A stretch of 64,000 bases of DNA from S015-6 sp964384945 (GCA_964384945.1 CAYLMK010000006.1:62001-126000); one strand, 5' to 3'; counted from the first letter of the stretch, positions 33,602-42,994 are shown. Notes: a model not told the origin generated them from the sequence alone. Numbers and translations: made by a program.

Positions 33602-34834
33602 ATGGCACTGGTAAACCCGCACGGGAAAGAGAAGAAGCTCAAACCTCTGCTGCTCGAAGGAAAGGAGTTGGCCGAGGAGAAGAAGAAGGCCGCAACCCTG
33701 AAGAAGATCCCGATGACGAGCCGGGAGGCCGGCGATGTGCTCATGCTGGGCATCGGAGCCTTCACGCCCCTTACCGGTTTCATGGGCAGGGACGACTGGA
33801 AGGGCGTCTGCGACGAATACAAGATGGCGGACGGCACGTTCTGGCCCATCCCGATCACGCTCTCCGCAGACAAGGCGGACGCGGATTCCGCGGTCGGCAA
33901 AGAGGTCGCGCTCTTCGACGTCGAAAACAACGAGATCCTAGCCACCATGAAGGTGACCGAGAAGTACACCATCGACAAGGTCCACGAGGCCAAGAAGGTC
34001 TTCCGGACCGAGGACATGAAGGGACATCCCGGCGTAGCCAAGGTGATGGAGCAGAAGGAGTTCAACCTTGCGGGTCCGATCAAGGTCCTGAGCGAAAGCT
34101 ACTTCCCGGTTCAATTCAAAGGCCTGTACCAGAGGCCGGCCGAGTCCCGGAAGATGTTCGAGGAGAAGAACTGGCGCACCGTCGCCGCGCTCCAGCTCCG
34201 GAACCCCATGCACCGGTCTCACGAGTACCTCGCCAAGATCGCGATCGAGATCTGCGACGGCGTCTACATCCACCAGCTCCTCGGAAAGCTCAAGGCCGGG
34301 GACATCCCCGCGGACGTCCGCGTCAAGGCGATCGATGCGCTCGTGGAGGGCTACTTCGCAAAGAATACCGTCATCATGGGAGGCTACCCGATGGAGATGC
34401 GGTATGCCGGGCCGCGGGAGGCCCTGCTGCACGCCGTTTTCCGTCAGAATTACGGATGCAGCCACCTCATCGTGGGAAGGGACCACGCGGGCGTGGGCGA
34501 TTATTACGGCCCCTTTGATGCGCAGAAGATCTTCCACGAGATACCGAAGGACGCTCTGGAGCTGCAGCCCCTGCCCATCGACTGGACCTTCTACTGCTTC
34601 AAGTGCGACGGCATGGCCTCCATGCGCACATGCCCGCACGGGAAAGACGACCGGCTGCTTCTCAGCGGGACCCTGGTCCGCAAGACCCTCTCCGAAGGCG
34701 GAGAGCTGCCGAAGCAGTTCTCGCGGCCCGAGGTTCTGGCCATACTGCAGAAGTATTATCAGGAACTGGACGAAAAAGAGAAGGTGGAGGTCAAACTCCA
34801 CGGGGCGGCAACCGGCGAAGTGAAGAAGAAGTAG
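33602..34834 (+). CDS. sat: Sulfate adenylyltransferase (ATP sulfurylase)
   Basis: This 410-residue enzyme activates sulfate to APS using ATP. The active-site motif QLRNPMHRSH (residues 198-207) and the GRDHAG motif (about 292-297) are intact. So is the Cys-containing block CFKCDGMASMRTCPHG near the C-terminus, a possible metal site. It is the single-domain homo-oligomeric type without an APS kinase domain. An AAGAAGGGAG site precedes the ATG; an earlier ATG four bases upstream is out of frame. It is divergent from aprBA and ends in a strong terminator. Confidence 0.98.
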   Translation: MALVNPHGKEKKLKPLLLEGKELAEEKKKAATLKKIPMTSREAGDVLMLGIGAFTPLTGFMGRDDWKGVCDEYKMADGTFWPIPITLSADKADADSAVGKEVALFDVENNEILATMKVTEKYTIDKVHEAKKVFRTEDMKGHPGVAKVMEQKEFNLAGPIKVLSESYFPVQFKGLYQRPAESRKMFEEKNWRTVAALQLRNPMHRSHEYLAKIAIEICDGVYIHQLLGKLKAGDIPADVRVKAIDALVEGYFAKNTVIMGGYPMEMRYAGPREALLHAVFRQNYGCSHLIVGRDHAGVGDYYGPFDAQKIFHEIPKDALELQPLPIDWTFYCFKCDGMASMRTCPHGKDDRLLLSGTLVRKTLSEGGELPKQFSRPEVLAILQKYYQELDEKEKVEVKLHGAATGEVKKK

Positions 34835-34876
34835 CCCCCGGCCCCAAACCCACGGAATCGTCTCCTGGCATGACCC

Positions 34877-34913
34877 ACAAGAGGCCTTTTCCGAACAGGA
34901 AAAGGCCTCTTGT
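34877..34913. terminator. Strong bidirectional terminator after sat
   Basis: A perfect 16-bp inverted repeat, ACAAGAGGCCTTTTCC (34877-34892) and GGAAAAGGCCTCTTGT (34898-34913), with a 5-nt loop. It lies 42 bp after the sat stop and 28 bp before the end of the convergent Hdr-like operon, so it can serve both. Confidence 0.85.
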
Positions 34914-34941
34914 CTTCCCCACGAGAGCAACAGATCTCCCG

Positions 34942-36309
34942 CTAACTCCCCTTCAATGAGTCGGCAACCAACTCGACGATGCTTTTCACCTCGACGCCCA
35001 GTTGGTACGCCTTGTTGAGCTCCCGGATCTGCGTCATGCAGTTGTAGCAGTTGGTCACCACCACCTTGGCCCCGGTACGCCGGATCTGATCGGCCTTCGC
35101 CTTGCCCGCCTGAACCCGTGTTTGCCCGTAGTCCGGAGTTGCGGACAATCCTCCCCCTCCTCCACAACAGAGATTCCACACCCCGTGCGGCTCCATCTCG
35201 ACGAAATCGGACGTCACGGCATGGAGGACATGGCGAGGCTCCTCGACCACCCCGCCGAGTCGGCCGATATTGCAGGGGTCGTGAAACGTGAAGGGCCCCT
35301 TCACCGCGTCCCTTTCAACCTGAATTCTGCCCTCCCGGATGTATCGGTAGAGCAGCTCGACCAGAGTCGCCACCTGGAACTCAAAGCGCCCCCCCAGCAG
35401 TTCCTCCGCCTCCCAGCGCAAAACCCGGTACCCGTGGCCGCAGGGCGACAGAACAATGTTTTTCGCACCAATCCTTTCCCTTCCCCCAAGCACCCGCCTG
35501 GCGATCCGCAGGGTGTTCTCCCGGCTGCCCTGATAGAAGGCGTAGTTGGCCGTGTCGAAGGCATACGTGGAGAACGTGTAGTCCTCTTGCGCCGCATGAA
35601 GGATCTTGACGGCCGCCATCAGCAACATCGGGAAGTCCCGAACCTCGAGCGGATGAGGGACGAAAAGCCATTCCGCATTCTCCCGGTCGATCGGGCAGGC
35701 GAAATCCTCTGCCCCGAGCTCGTCTCCCACCTCCTCGGCGATCCACTCGATATTCTCGACGAAATCCTCGGTGGACATCTCGATGTAGTTGCCGAGCTCG
35801 AGCGCCTTGTCCACCGTGCCGCTCAGACCGGAGGGCAGCTCGCCGATGCTGGCAAACAGCGAGCGGGCCGTGTAGAGCGTCCTTCTCGGGTTCAGCCCGA
35901 TCGGACAGCTCAGGCTGCAGCGTCCGCACAAGCTGCAGTTCTCGAAGGCGGCCTTGTACAGTTCGCTTCGCTCCTCGCCGCCGGCGATCTTGCGCCTTCG
36001 AAGGGCCGGCACCGTGCTTCTGCCGGGACGCAGACTCGACCGCAGGACCCGCAGGAGCCGCTCCGACTTGGCGGCAGGCGTCAGATCGGGATCCCCGGTC
36101 GAGAGGAAGTAGTGGCACGACTCCGCGCACCATCCGCAGCGAACACAGGCGTTCTTCATGAAGAGGGCGTGCCTGGCGTCCGGGTATTTGTCCAGCACCT
36201 CCCGCATCCTGCGGATCTGCTCCTGGGAGAGCGGCGTCGGGCGCTCCTGGCCCGCTCCCCGTCCAGGCTCCCCTTCAGCCCGCACAGCCGCACCCGATTC
36301 CTTCTTCAT
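34942..36309 (-). CDS. HdrD/DsrK-like iron-sulfur protein with CCG domain (last of Hdr-like operon)
   Basis: This 455-residue cytoplasmic protein has two [4Fe-4S] motifs, CVRCGWCAESCHYF and CSLCGRCSLSCPIGLN. Its CCG domain reads CNIGRLGG ... CCGGGGGLS ... CYNCMTQ. The first motif and the following STGDPD resemble DsrK and TmcB. It has no transmembrane helix, so it needs a partner. A 190 bp gap separates it from the preceding CCG gene, yet strand and content suggest one module. Disulfide or thiol chemistry is expected from the family; the substrate is unknown. Confidence 0.88.
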   Translation of the reverse strand: MKKESGAAVRAEGEPGRGAGQERPTPLSQEQIRRMREVLDKYPDARHALFMKNACVRCGWCAESCHYFLSTGDPDLTPAAKSERLLRVLRSSLRPGRSTVPALRRRKIAGGEERSELYKAAFENCSLCGRCSLSCPIGLNPRRTLYTARSLFASIGELPSGLSGTVDKALELGNYIEMSTEDFVENIEWIAEEVGDELGAEDFACPIDRENAEWLFVPHPLEVRDFPMLLMAAVKILHAAQEDYTFSTYAFDTANYAFYQGSRENTLRIARRVLGGRERIGAKNIVLSPCGHGYRVLRWEAEELLGGRFEFQVATLVELLYRYIREGRIQVERDAVKGPFTFHDPCNIGRLGGVVEEPRHVLHAVTSDFVEMEPHGVWNLCCGGGGGLSATPDYGQTRVQAGKAKADQIRRTGAKVVVTNCYNCMTQIRELNKAYQLGVEVKSIVELVADSLKGS

Positions 36310-36498
36310 ATGCGTCCCTCCGAATCCGTAAAGGAGACAACCTGGTCGGCAGGCGTCGCGCGAAACCTACCAGGCGCCTAGAGTATATACAGTACCGGAG
36401 AGCCGACAGAGGACGCAACAGGGGGCCGGGCAGTGGGGCGGGAACGGACGAACCGTCCCCCTGGTCAGAAGCGCTTCGGGTTTGCCCTACACGGCCCG

Positions 36499-37713
36499 CT
36501 ACGGAAGGACCAAGGCCTTGGAAGCCAGGGCGGCGACTGTGGTGATTTCCACGTCCAGCTTGTAGTGCTTCTTCAGCTCGTGCAGGGTGCTCATGCAGCT
36601 CAAGCACCCTGTTGCGACGATTTTTGCTCGCGTGGCGGAAATCTGACCGGCCTTTGCCCTCCCGGCTTCGAAACGAATCCCGGCCATTTCCGGCACGCGG
36701 TCCACGCCTCCTCCACCGCCGCAGCAGAGGCCGGCGATCCGGTTGGGCCACATTTCCACGAATTCCCTTACGACGGCACGCAGAATATCTCGGGGCTCCT
36801 CGAACACCCCGCCCTTGCGGCCCAGATTGCAGGGATCGTGATACGTGGTTCGCTCGGGGTTTCTCTCTGGATCCATGCGCAGCCTGCCGTTCCGGATACC
36901 GGCTGCGATCAACTCCAGAATGGAAACCACCTGAAAGCGGGGCTTTCTCCCGATCCAGCGTTCGAGATCCCGGGCGTAGACCTTGAAGCCGTGCCCACAT
37001 TCCGTCAGCACAAGCGTCTGCGACTCCAGGGCCTCCACCGCCTCCGCCACACGAAGGGCGATCTTTCTTGTCGCGGCCGGATCCCCGACGAAGTAGCCCC
37101 AGTTGGTTACGTCGGACAGTTCGCTGCCGACCGTCCAGGCTTCCCCAAGGGCGTGCAGGATCTTGGCGTTGCCCATGAAGTGCATCGGGATAATATTGAT
37201 CTCCCTCGGATTCGGCAGAAAGACATATTTGGCCCCTTTTCGGTCGATCGGAAACGAGAAGGATTCGTCTTCCAGGTCCTCCCGCATCTCCTCCTCGAGC
37301 CATTCGACGGTCTCCACGAACTCTTCCTTCGGGATCATCGAGACGTTGCCGGTCTCCAGGGCGGACTCGACACCGTCCTTGAGCACGGCGGGCGTCTGCC
37401 CCCGCTCCGCCTGCACCCCACGGAAGGCCCGCACGACTTCGTCCATCCGAAGCCCCATCGGACAATCGAAGGTGCAACGGTTGCACAAGGTACAGGTCCA
37501 AAGAAATCGACTCTCGAGCGCGAGGTCCTCCCAGCCGTTGCACAACATCCGCACGAACTTCCTCGGGTTGGCCTCGGGCACCGCGTCCTTCAAGAAACAC
37601 CGGGAGAGGCAGGAACCGCAGGTGTGGCACAGGAGGACCTTCTCGCCCGTCGCCTCCCTGCCGAGCAACTCCATGGCTCGAGAACCGCGCTTCAGCGCCA
37701 GGGACCGGCTCAT
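36499..37713 (-). CDS. HdrD-like iron-sulfur protein with CCG domain
   Basis: This 404-residue protein has [4Fe-4S] motifs CHTCGSCLSRCF and CTLCNRCTFDCPMGL and a CCG domain (CNLGRKGG ... CCGGGGGVDR ... CLSCMS). It is a paralogue of the gene at 34942-36309, with matching tracts such as FPIDRKGAKYVFLPNPRE. The start at 37713 forms an ATGA overlap with the upstream gene; the longer open frame is a shadow of that gene's end. In the operon it would act with the flavoprotein pair to move electrons to or from a disulfide. Confidence 0.88.
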   Translation of the reverse strand: MSRSLALKRGSRAMELLGREATGEKVLLCHTCGSCLSRCFLKDAVPEANPRKFVRMLCNGWEDLALESRFLWTCTLCNRCTFDCPMGLRMDEVVRAFRGVQAERGQTPAVLKDGVESALETGNVSMIPKEEFVETVEWLEEEMREDLEDESFSFPIDRKGAKYVFLPNPREINIIPMHFMGNAKILHALGEAWTVGSELSDVTNWGYFVGDPAATRKIALRVAEAVEALESQTLVLTECGHGFKVYARDLERWIGRKPRFQVVSILELIAAGIRNGRLRMDPERNPERTTYHDPCNLGRKGGVFEEPRDILRAVVREFVEMWPNRIAGLCCGGGGGVDRVPEMAGIRFEAGRAKAGQISATRAKIVATGCLSCMSTLHELKKHYKLDVEITTVAALASKALVLP

Positions 37714-39308
37714 GCGACTTCTCCTTTCGGACCGACACGACGCAGCAGAATCGACCGATGCTGGGCTTCGTTCGGAGCCGCCGCGATGAACCGGACCCGG
37801 TCTCCCGGCCCCTGTCCCGAGGCCTCGAGGTAACGGGCGACCCTTTGCACGCGCCTCTCGCCTGCCGTCGAGCCCTTCTGCGATAAGCAATTATCGGGAT
37901 GGCAGCCGAAAACCAGAACCCTTTCCGCGCCCCTCAGGAAGGCTGCCAGGAGCATCTCCTCGCTGATCGAGCAGGCGCAGGGGACCTCGACCGTGCGGGC
38001 ATGCAGCGCACCGGACAAGCCTGCCCCATCGCCCGACGGGCCGATACCCAGGCGTCGGCAACAGAAGAGGACGGTCTGTGGCAAACCGCTCTGGCCGGAG
38101 CGCACAGGGTCCAGCTCGGCGAGGATCTCGCCGCGAGGCCTCTCGAGGAGTTCGATCGCGTTCCCCGGACACAGGGCGGCACAGAGGCCGCAGCCGTAAC
38201 AGGCAGGGTCCAGGGGGACCGGAACCGGCCCCTGGGAAATGTCCAGGGCGCGATGGGGGCATACGCGATAGCATGTCAGGCAGGAAACGCAGCGGCCCCG
38301 GTCGATGCGAATCCGTTCCGGAGCCCGCAACTCGCCGGTCGCGACCGGCAGGAAGAACTCCGGAAGCAGGGCGGCCACTTCTTCGGCGAGTTCTTCCGGC
38401 GCCTGCTCTCCCTTGCAGGATCCGACGTAGTAAACGCCTTTGCGGAACGAGCGGGACGGATAAAGGTGGACGTTGTCCTTCTGCAGGAACCCCTCGGGGT
38501 CCAACGGGTCTCCGACGCATTGCGCGATGCGGGAAGCCTCGGCCGGAGCCGAAGGCTGTCCCACGACAAGGAGACGGTCCAGTTGCAGGCTGAGCGGGCG
38601 GTCAGCCAGTGTCGGGTCGCGCAACTCGATATCGATCTTTCCCGCATCGGCCCTGAGGTCCGGTGATTGCGCACCCAGGCGCAGGAACCGCACGCCCTTG
38701 CCTCGCAGCGCGTCGTAGAGGGACTGCCCGCCGAGGCCCCAGAGGGGAACATGGCGAAAGAGAACGCAGCACGCGGGCCCTTCTTCGCTGTTCCGTTGCA
38801 GCAATGCCCGCAGGGCCCGCTCGGCAAGCGCCCGGTCGGGCCACCCCTCGACCGGGTCGAGCCAGACCCCGATCGCGTTCGGCTCTTCCTCGCCCTTCCC
38901 GGAGCAGGCCAGCGTCTCCAGTTCTTCGATCGAGAGGGTGTATGCCTCAGGAAGGGAGAGGCGGACGGCACGCTGCGCCGCAGGCCCATTCTCCTGACAG
39001 ATGATTACCAAGCCTGCCTCGCATACGGTCACGGCACCCTTGTCTCGCCGAACCCGGATGCGAAATTGCCCGAAATGCCCATCTAGGCCGAGGATCCCCT
39101 CTCCCCGGATCCTGCGTACGAGCCCTTGCGCCTCCGCCGCAGCGGGGTCTCCCCCCTCCGTGCCGGGCTGAAAGAGCGTCACGGGGATCGAAAGACCGGC
39201 CAGGACCTCGGCAACGCGTGCCCCGGAAGGACCGATCCCCCAGACAAAGGCCCGTTTCGTGAAGGGCCATCTCTTGCCATCGACCGGCACGCTCGCATCA
39301 GAACTCAT
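37710..39308 (-). CDS. QmoB-like protein: HdrA remnant, 2x[4Fe-4S], MvhD-like domain
   Basis: This 532-residue protein has an N-terminal Rossmann-like segment (AFVWGIGPSGARVAEVLAGL) lacking the full GxGxxG FAD motif. Two [4Fe-4S] motifs follow (CVSCLTCYRVCPHRALD and CYGCGLCAALCPGNAIE), then an MvhD/FrhD-like tail (VLVFGCHPDNCLSQKG). This is the QmoB domain order with the flavin part eroded. The start at 39308 forms an ATGA overlap with the preceding HdrA-like gene. It likely joins that flavoprotein as the electron-relay subunit. The middle 200 residues are not recognisable to me. Confidence 0.85.
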   Translation of the reverse strand: MSSDASVPVDGKRWPFTKRAFVWGIGPSGARVAEVLAGLSIPVTLFQPGTEGGDPAAAEAQGLVRRIRGEGILGLDGHFGQFRIRVRRDKGAVTVCEAGLVIICQENGPAAQRAVRLSLPEAYTLSIEELETLACSGKGEEEPNAIGVWLDPVEGWPDRALAERALRALLQRNSEEGPACCVLFRHVPLWGLGGQSLYDALRGKGVRFLRLGAQSPDLRADAGKIDIELRDPTLADRPLSLQLDRLLVVGQPSAPAEASRIAQCVGDPLDPEGFLQKDNVHLYPSRSFRKGVYYVGSCKGEQAPEELAEEVAALLPEFFLPVATGELRAPERIRIDRGRCVSCLTCYRVCPHRALDISQGPVPVPLDPACYGCGLCAALCPGNAIELLERPRGEILAELDPVRSGQSGLPQTVLFCCRRLGIGPSGDGAGLSGALHARTVEVPCACSISEEMLLAAFLRGAERVLVFGCHPDNCLSQKGSTAGERRVQRVARYLEASGQGPGDRVRFIAAAPNEAQHRSILLRRVGPKGEVA

Positions 39309-40429
39309 ACGCAAGCATCCTTTCGACTTGCCAGGTAGCGCGCAACAGCCTCCATGGCCTGCCTTCTCGCACCCGGAATATCCGTGGGCGCCGTGCAGGC
39401 ACCGACAGCGTACACACGCGATCCGCGGGCTCCATTTGTCTGCCGGAAGAAACCCCTGGACTCGAGCGGAATATGCAACCTGCCGGACAGTTCCGCCGAA
39501 TCCTTCGAGGGGAGCATTCCCACGGCCAGAACGACCAGATCGAACGCCTCTGTCCGCAGCGCGCCGGAGGCCGCATCCTCGAAGACCAGCGACACCCGGT
39601 TGCCCTCTGCGGGGAGTACCTCGCTGGGAACGCCCTGCACGATACCGACCCTGCCCTGCAGCGATCGAAAGAACTGCCGGAACCCCTTGCCGAAAACCTG
39701 CAGGTCGATGTAGAAGACCGTGATCGCCCACTCCGGCCTTTCATGAAGCATGCGAGCGGCCAGACGCAGGGAGGTCTTGCAGCAGACCTGCGAGCAATAG
39801 TCCCTGCCCGCCTCCCGGTCGCGGGAGCCCACACATTGAAGGAAGGCAGCCCTTGGCTGCGGACTTGCGGCCCCGGGGAGCGACTCGATCCGATCCTCGC
39901 GAAGGGCTCGATCCAGATCCGCTGTCGTGATCACGGCATCCAGTTCCCCGTAGTGAAGCAGAGGCTTCTGGTCGGCGGGAAAGACCTCGAAGCCCGTGGC
40001 AACGAAGACGGCGTCCACTTCCCAGCCTACGCGTTCCCGAAGCGGGCGACCTTCGGCCCGAAGGCCCGCCCCCGGGCCGGGCTCGCCCGGCCCCCGGACG
40101 GGGACCGCCCCCGCCCGGATGCACCCCTCCTTGAAAGAAAGGCCCTCCAACCTTCCGCCCGTGTACACCTGGACGCGCGGGTCCTCCAGAACACGCCTCT
40201 TCAAGTCCGAAACGATGCAGGCCGAGCACTTCTGGCAGCGGTCCGTGGCCATGCAGGCCCAGCGGGCCGCATGTCCCCCCACCTTGTCCTGCTTTTCCAG
40301 GAGAAGGACGTTCACATCATTCCTGGCAAGCTCTTCCGCCGCGGTGAGCCCGGCAACACCCGCACCGATCACGAGTACCGGCCTTCTGCTATCCACGTCC
40401 TCCAGCCTCCGAGAATCCACTGCTTCCAT
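39305..40429 (-). CDS. HdrA/QmoA-like flavoprotein
   Basis: This 374-residue protein has the FAD-binding stretch VLVIGAGVAGLTAAEELARN with LLLEKQDKVGGHA. A Cys triplet (RCQKCSAC) follows, then the HdrA hallmark LQCVGSRDREAGRDYCSQVCC. It is short for HdrA: the C-terminal ferredoxins are absent and instead lie in the next gene. It starts the operon and overlaps its neighbour by ATGA. It probably accepts electrons from NADH, ferredoxin or a CCG partner; the exact partner cannot be read. It could be confused with QmoA, but the real qmoA is elsewhere. Confidence 0.88.
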   Translation of the reverse strand: MEAVDSRRLEDVDSRRPVLVIGAGVAGLTAAEELARNDVNVLLLEKQDKVGGHAARWACMATDRCQKCSACIVSDLKRRVLEDPRVQVYTGGRLEGLSFKEGCIRAGAVPVRGPGEPGPGAGLRAEGRPLRERVGWEVDAVFVATGFEVFPADQKPLLHYGELDAVITTADLDRALREDRIESLPGAASPQPRAAFLQCVGSRDREAGRDYCSQVCCKTSLRLAARMLHERPEWAITVFYIDLQVFGKGFRQFFRSLQGRVGIVQGVPSEVLPAEGNRVSLVFEDAASGALRTEAFDLVVLAVGMLPSKDSAELSGRLHIPLESRGFFRQTNGARGSRVYAVGACTAPTDIPGARRQAMEAVARYLASRKDACV

Positions 40430-40585
40430 GTGGACGGTTTCGCCCGCCGCACAGGCATCGGGCGTCTGCAGGCGCCCGGGCGTCGGGTGTCAGCCATCCG
40501 CCCATGGCCTTGCGCCCGGGCCTGGGCTTGCCCCCCCGGTCCCTGTCCCCGCCCCCGCTTCCAACTTTGGCCCTTCGCCCAAGGC

Positions 40586-41032
40586 TCAGCCGTCTGCGCC
40601 TTCCACCCCCTGTTCTTCGAGAAGCTCCAGGGCGATACGAACGGCCCCTGCGATGATCGGCGGGCAGACTTCGGTCGGCACTTTTTCCGGATCAGCCTCC
40701 AGGAAGTCGTCACACCGGTTCCCGGGATACGACTCGGCGATCTCCTCGTTGAAACGGTCCTCCAATTCCTGGATGAGCATGTACATCAGGTCCCGGTCCA
40801 GGCGTCCTGCGGCCGCGGTGGCAATCAGGACCCCTGCCGCGGTCAGCGCTCCGCAGGTGACACCGAGAAAACCCTGTGCACCCACCAGTCCGCCGGCGGC
40901 CTGCACCACGTCGGGCTTCGCCATTCCGAGGTGCCCGAGGCCCACGTCGATGACAATCTGGCTGCAGAGATTTCCGCGTTCCGCCGACTCCTTGATCCGC
41001 CTCCTGAGTTCCTCTGTGCTCGGCACGGCCAT
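40586..41032 (-). CDS. C_GCAxxG_C_C family redox-like protein
   Basis: This 148-residue protein fits the C_GCAxxG_C_C family: an N-terminal Cys (GNLCSQIV), the CGALTAAGVLIA block, and later Cys residues (RCDDF and VCPPIIAG). These are thought to bind a metal or iron-sulfur cluster. It is soluble and mostly helical. It lies 156 bp upstream of the Hdr-like flavoprotein on the same strand, so it may be part of that operon. The function is unknown, but such proteins often neighbour redox complexes. Confidence 0.85.
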   Translation of the reverse strand: MAVPSTEELRRRIKESAERGNLCSQIVIDVGLGHLGMAKPDVVQAAGGLVGAQGFLGVTCGALTAAGVLIATAAAGRLDRDLMYMLIQELEDRFNEEIAESYPGNRCDDFLEADPEKVPTEVCPPIIAGAVRIALELLEEQGVEGADG

Positions 41033-41286
41033 GGATTCCCTTTCCTGTCCTGTCGGGCCACCGTCGAACCGCCAGCGCCCTCGGCGATGTTCCGGACAAC
41101 GCAGACTTCAACGTTTCATTTTCCGCAAGAGATTTTCACCGTAGCAAACGCCGTCAAAACATGTCAAAGGGGTAGACAATACTTGAAAACCGGACCGCGC
41201 CGCGTTACCGTAGGGAAGGCATGACGGATCATGCAAAAAGGATCCCCACGCGAATCGGAGCAGGACCTCCGGGAACGGACATCGCC

Positions 41287-41922
41287 ATGACACGAATCGT
41301 GCTTGTACGGCATGGCAGGACCGAATGGAACAAGGACCAGATCTTTCGAGGAACGGTGGACATCCCCCTGGACGACCAGGGGAGGAAGGAAGCAGCCTGT
41401 GCAAGGGACTGGCTCAGGGAGACCGTCTTCCACGCGGCCTACAGCAGTCCGTTGGGCCGTGCCGTGGAGACGGCGGAGATCATCTTGGCGCCGCACGGCG
41501 TTGCCGTCCGGAAGCTCGACGGTCTCGCCGATCTGAACTATGGCGATTGGCAGGGCAAGACCGACGAGGAAGTCAGGAAGATGTACCCGGATCTCCACCG
41601 ACAGTGGCGGGAGGCGCCCCACACGGTTGTCTTTCCCGGAGGCGAGGGGTTGGCCGCAGTCCGCAAGCGGTCGCTGGCGGCGGTCGAAGAGGTGGTCGCC
41701 AGGCACCCCGAGAAGACGGTGCTCCTGGCCGGCCACCGGGTCGTCAACAAGGTGCTGATCGCCGCCCTCCTGGGGCTCGATGACTCCCACTTTTGGGAGA
41801 TCGGCCAGGACACGGCCGCCCTGAACGAATTCGCCTACCGGGAAGGGAAGTGGATCTGCCGCCTCGTAAACGACACGTGTCACTTGCGCGGCCTCGCGGG
41901 CCGCGTGACCGCGGATTTCTGA
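41287..41922 (+). CDS. Histidine phosphatase family protein (phosphoglycerate mutase-like)
   Basis: This 211-residue enzyme has the catalytic motif LVRHGRTEWN at the N-terminus and the second histidine in LLAGHRVVNKVL. An SSPLGRAVETAE block lies in between. It is a broad-specificity phosphatase fold (CobC/GpmB type). The ATG at 41287 is chosen for the compact family N-terminus; an ATG at 41221 with a better ribosome site would add 22 unusual residues. A CobC-like role in corrinoid metabolism is possible but unsupported. Confidence 0.88.
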   Translation: MTRIVLVRHGRTEWNKDQIFRGTVDIPLDDQGRKEAACARDWLRETVFHAAYSSPLGRAVETAEIILAPHGVAVRKLDGLADLNYGDWQGKTDEEVRKMYPDLHRQWREAPHTVVFPGGEGLAAVRKRSLAAVEEVVARHPEKTVLLAGHRVVNKVLIAALLGLDDSHFWEIGQDTAALNEFAYREGKWICRLVNDTCHLRGLAGRVTADF

Positions 41923-41980
41923 GCGGAACCAGCAGAGGACCGGGCGAGGGTCCGCAGGGATCTGTCCCGAAAGGAAAAGA

Positions 41981-42994
41981 ATGGGAGCCCCGGACCCACT
42001 CGATGCAAAAGGCCGGGCAGGGGGCCGGCCCCTGTCGTCCCTCCCGAGGCGGATCACGCTGAACTACTGCGCCGGCGCAGACGAGCAGGCAGGCCGTCCC
42101 CTGGAGGCCTGGGCGAGGGCGCTTGCCGAGGAGGCGAAGGGGCGGATCGTCTGCAACCGGATCAAAGCGAAGGATCAGCCCTTTCCATCCTCCCTGTCCC
42201 TCACGACTCGTTCGGCTTCGGTTGTTCACTACCACTTTGTCCCGGAAGGGCCGGAGGTCCCTGTCTTCCGGGAATTCCTGTGGCATGCTGCATCGCAGGA
42301 GGATTCGGAAAGAGCGGAGCACAGCGACCTGCCCTCCCCCTCCCCGACTCGGGAGATGCTCCTGTTCGTCTCCACCCATTGTCCCAACTGCCCTCAGGCA
42401 GTCAGGACGGTCCTGGCCATTGCGGGAGAACTCCCGGACCTGTCGGTGCGTCTGTTCGAGGCCATGTTGCACGCGAACCTCGCGGAAGACAACGGCGTCC
42501 AATCCGTCCCGACGCTTCTGGTCGGTCAAGACCTGCGCTATGTCGGGAACCTGGACAGGAACAAGCTCGTCTCGGTTCTTCGGTCGGCAGACCCTGCGTC
42601 TCTGCTGCAGGAGAGGATCCGAAATCAGATCCTGGAAGGCAAAGCGCTCGAGGCGGCCGCATGGATTGCCCAGGGCGGCGACCCGAGCTTTCTGGCTTCC
42701 GACTTGGGAAAATCAACCTTCGCAGAAAGGCTCGCCCTGCTGCTTGCCTTGGAGCAGGCCCTCGAGGCCGACCCCCGGTGTCTGGATCGCCTGGTGGCCC
42801 CCCTTCTCCCCTACCTCGAAACGGCCGACGCCTCGATCCGCGGGGACATCGCCGACCTCCTCGGCAAGATCGGCGATGCGAGGGCCCTGCCCGCCCTGAA
42901 TAGGCTCTGCAGCGACGCGGACCCGAACGTGGCAGATGCCGCAGCCGAGGCCACGCAGGCCATCCATGCAGGGCACAGGCAAGCCGCCGAATAA
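41981..42994 (+). CDS. Thioredoxin-fold and HEAT-repeat fusion protein
   Basis: This 337-residue cytoplasmic protein starts with a degenerate thioredoxin-like fold (about residues 25-105). A second fold bears an active-site-like CPNC (C134, C137) and the cis-Pro region NGVQSVPTLLV. The C-terminal 130 residues contain HEAT-like units (for example IRGDIADLLGKIGDARALPA). The double thioredoxin fold resembles protein disulfide oxidoreductases or the N-terminal part of AhpF. It follows the phosphatase by 58 bp. The HEAT part may bind a protein partner. Confidence 0.8.
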   Translation: MGAPDPLDAKGRAGGRPLSSLPRRITLNYCAGADEQAGRPLEAWARALAEEAKGRIVCNRIKAKDQPFPSSLSLTTRSASVVHYHFVPEGPEVPVFREFLWHAASQEDSERAEHSDLPSPSPTREMLLFVSTHCPNCPQAVRTVLAIAGELPDLSVRLFEAMLHANLAEDNGVQSVPTLLVGQDLRYVGNLDRNKLVSVLRSADPASLLQERIRNQILEGKALEAAAWIAQGGDPSFLASDLGKSTFAERLALLLALEQALEADPRCLDRLVAPLLPYLETADASIRGDIADLLGKIGDARALPALNRLCSDADPNVADAAAEATQAIHAGHRQAAE

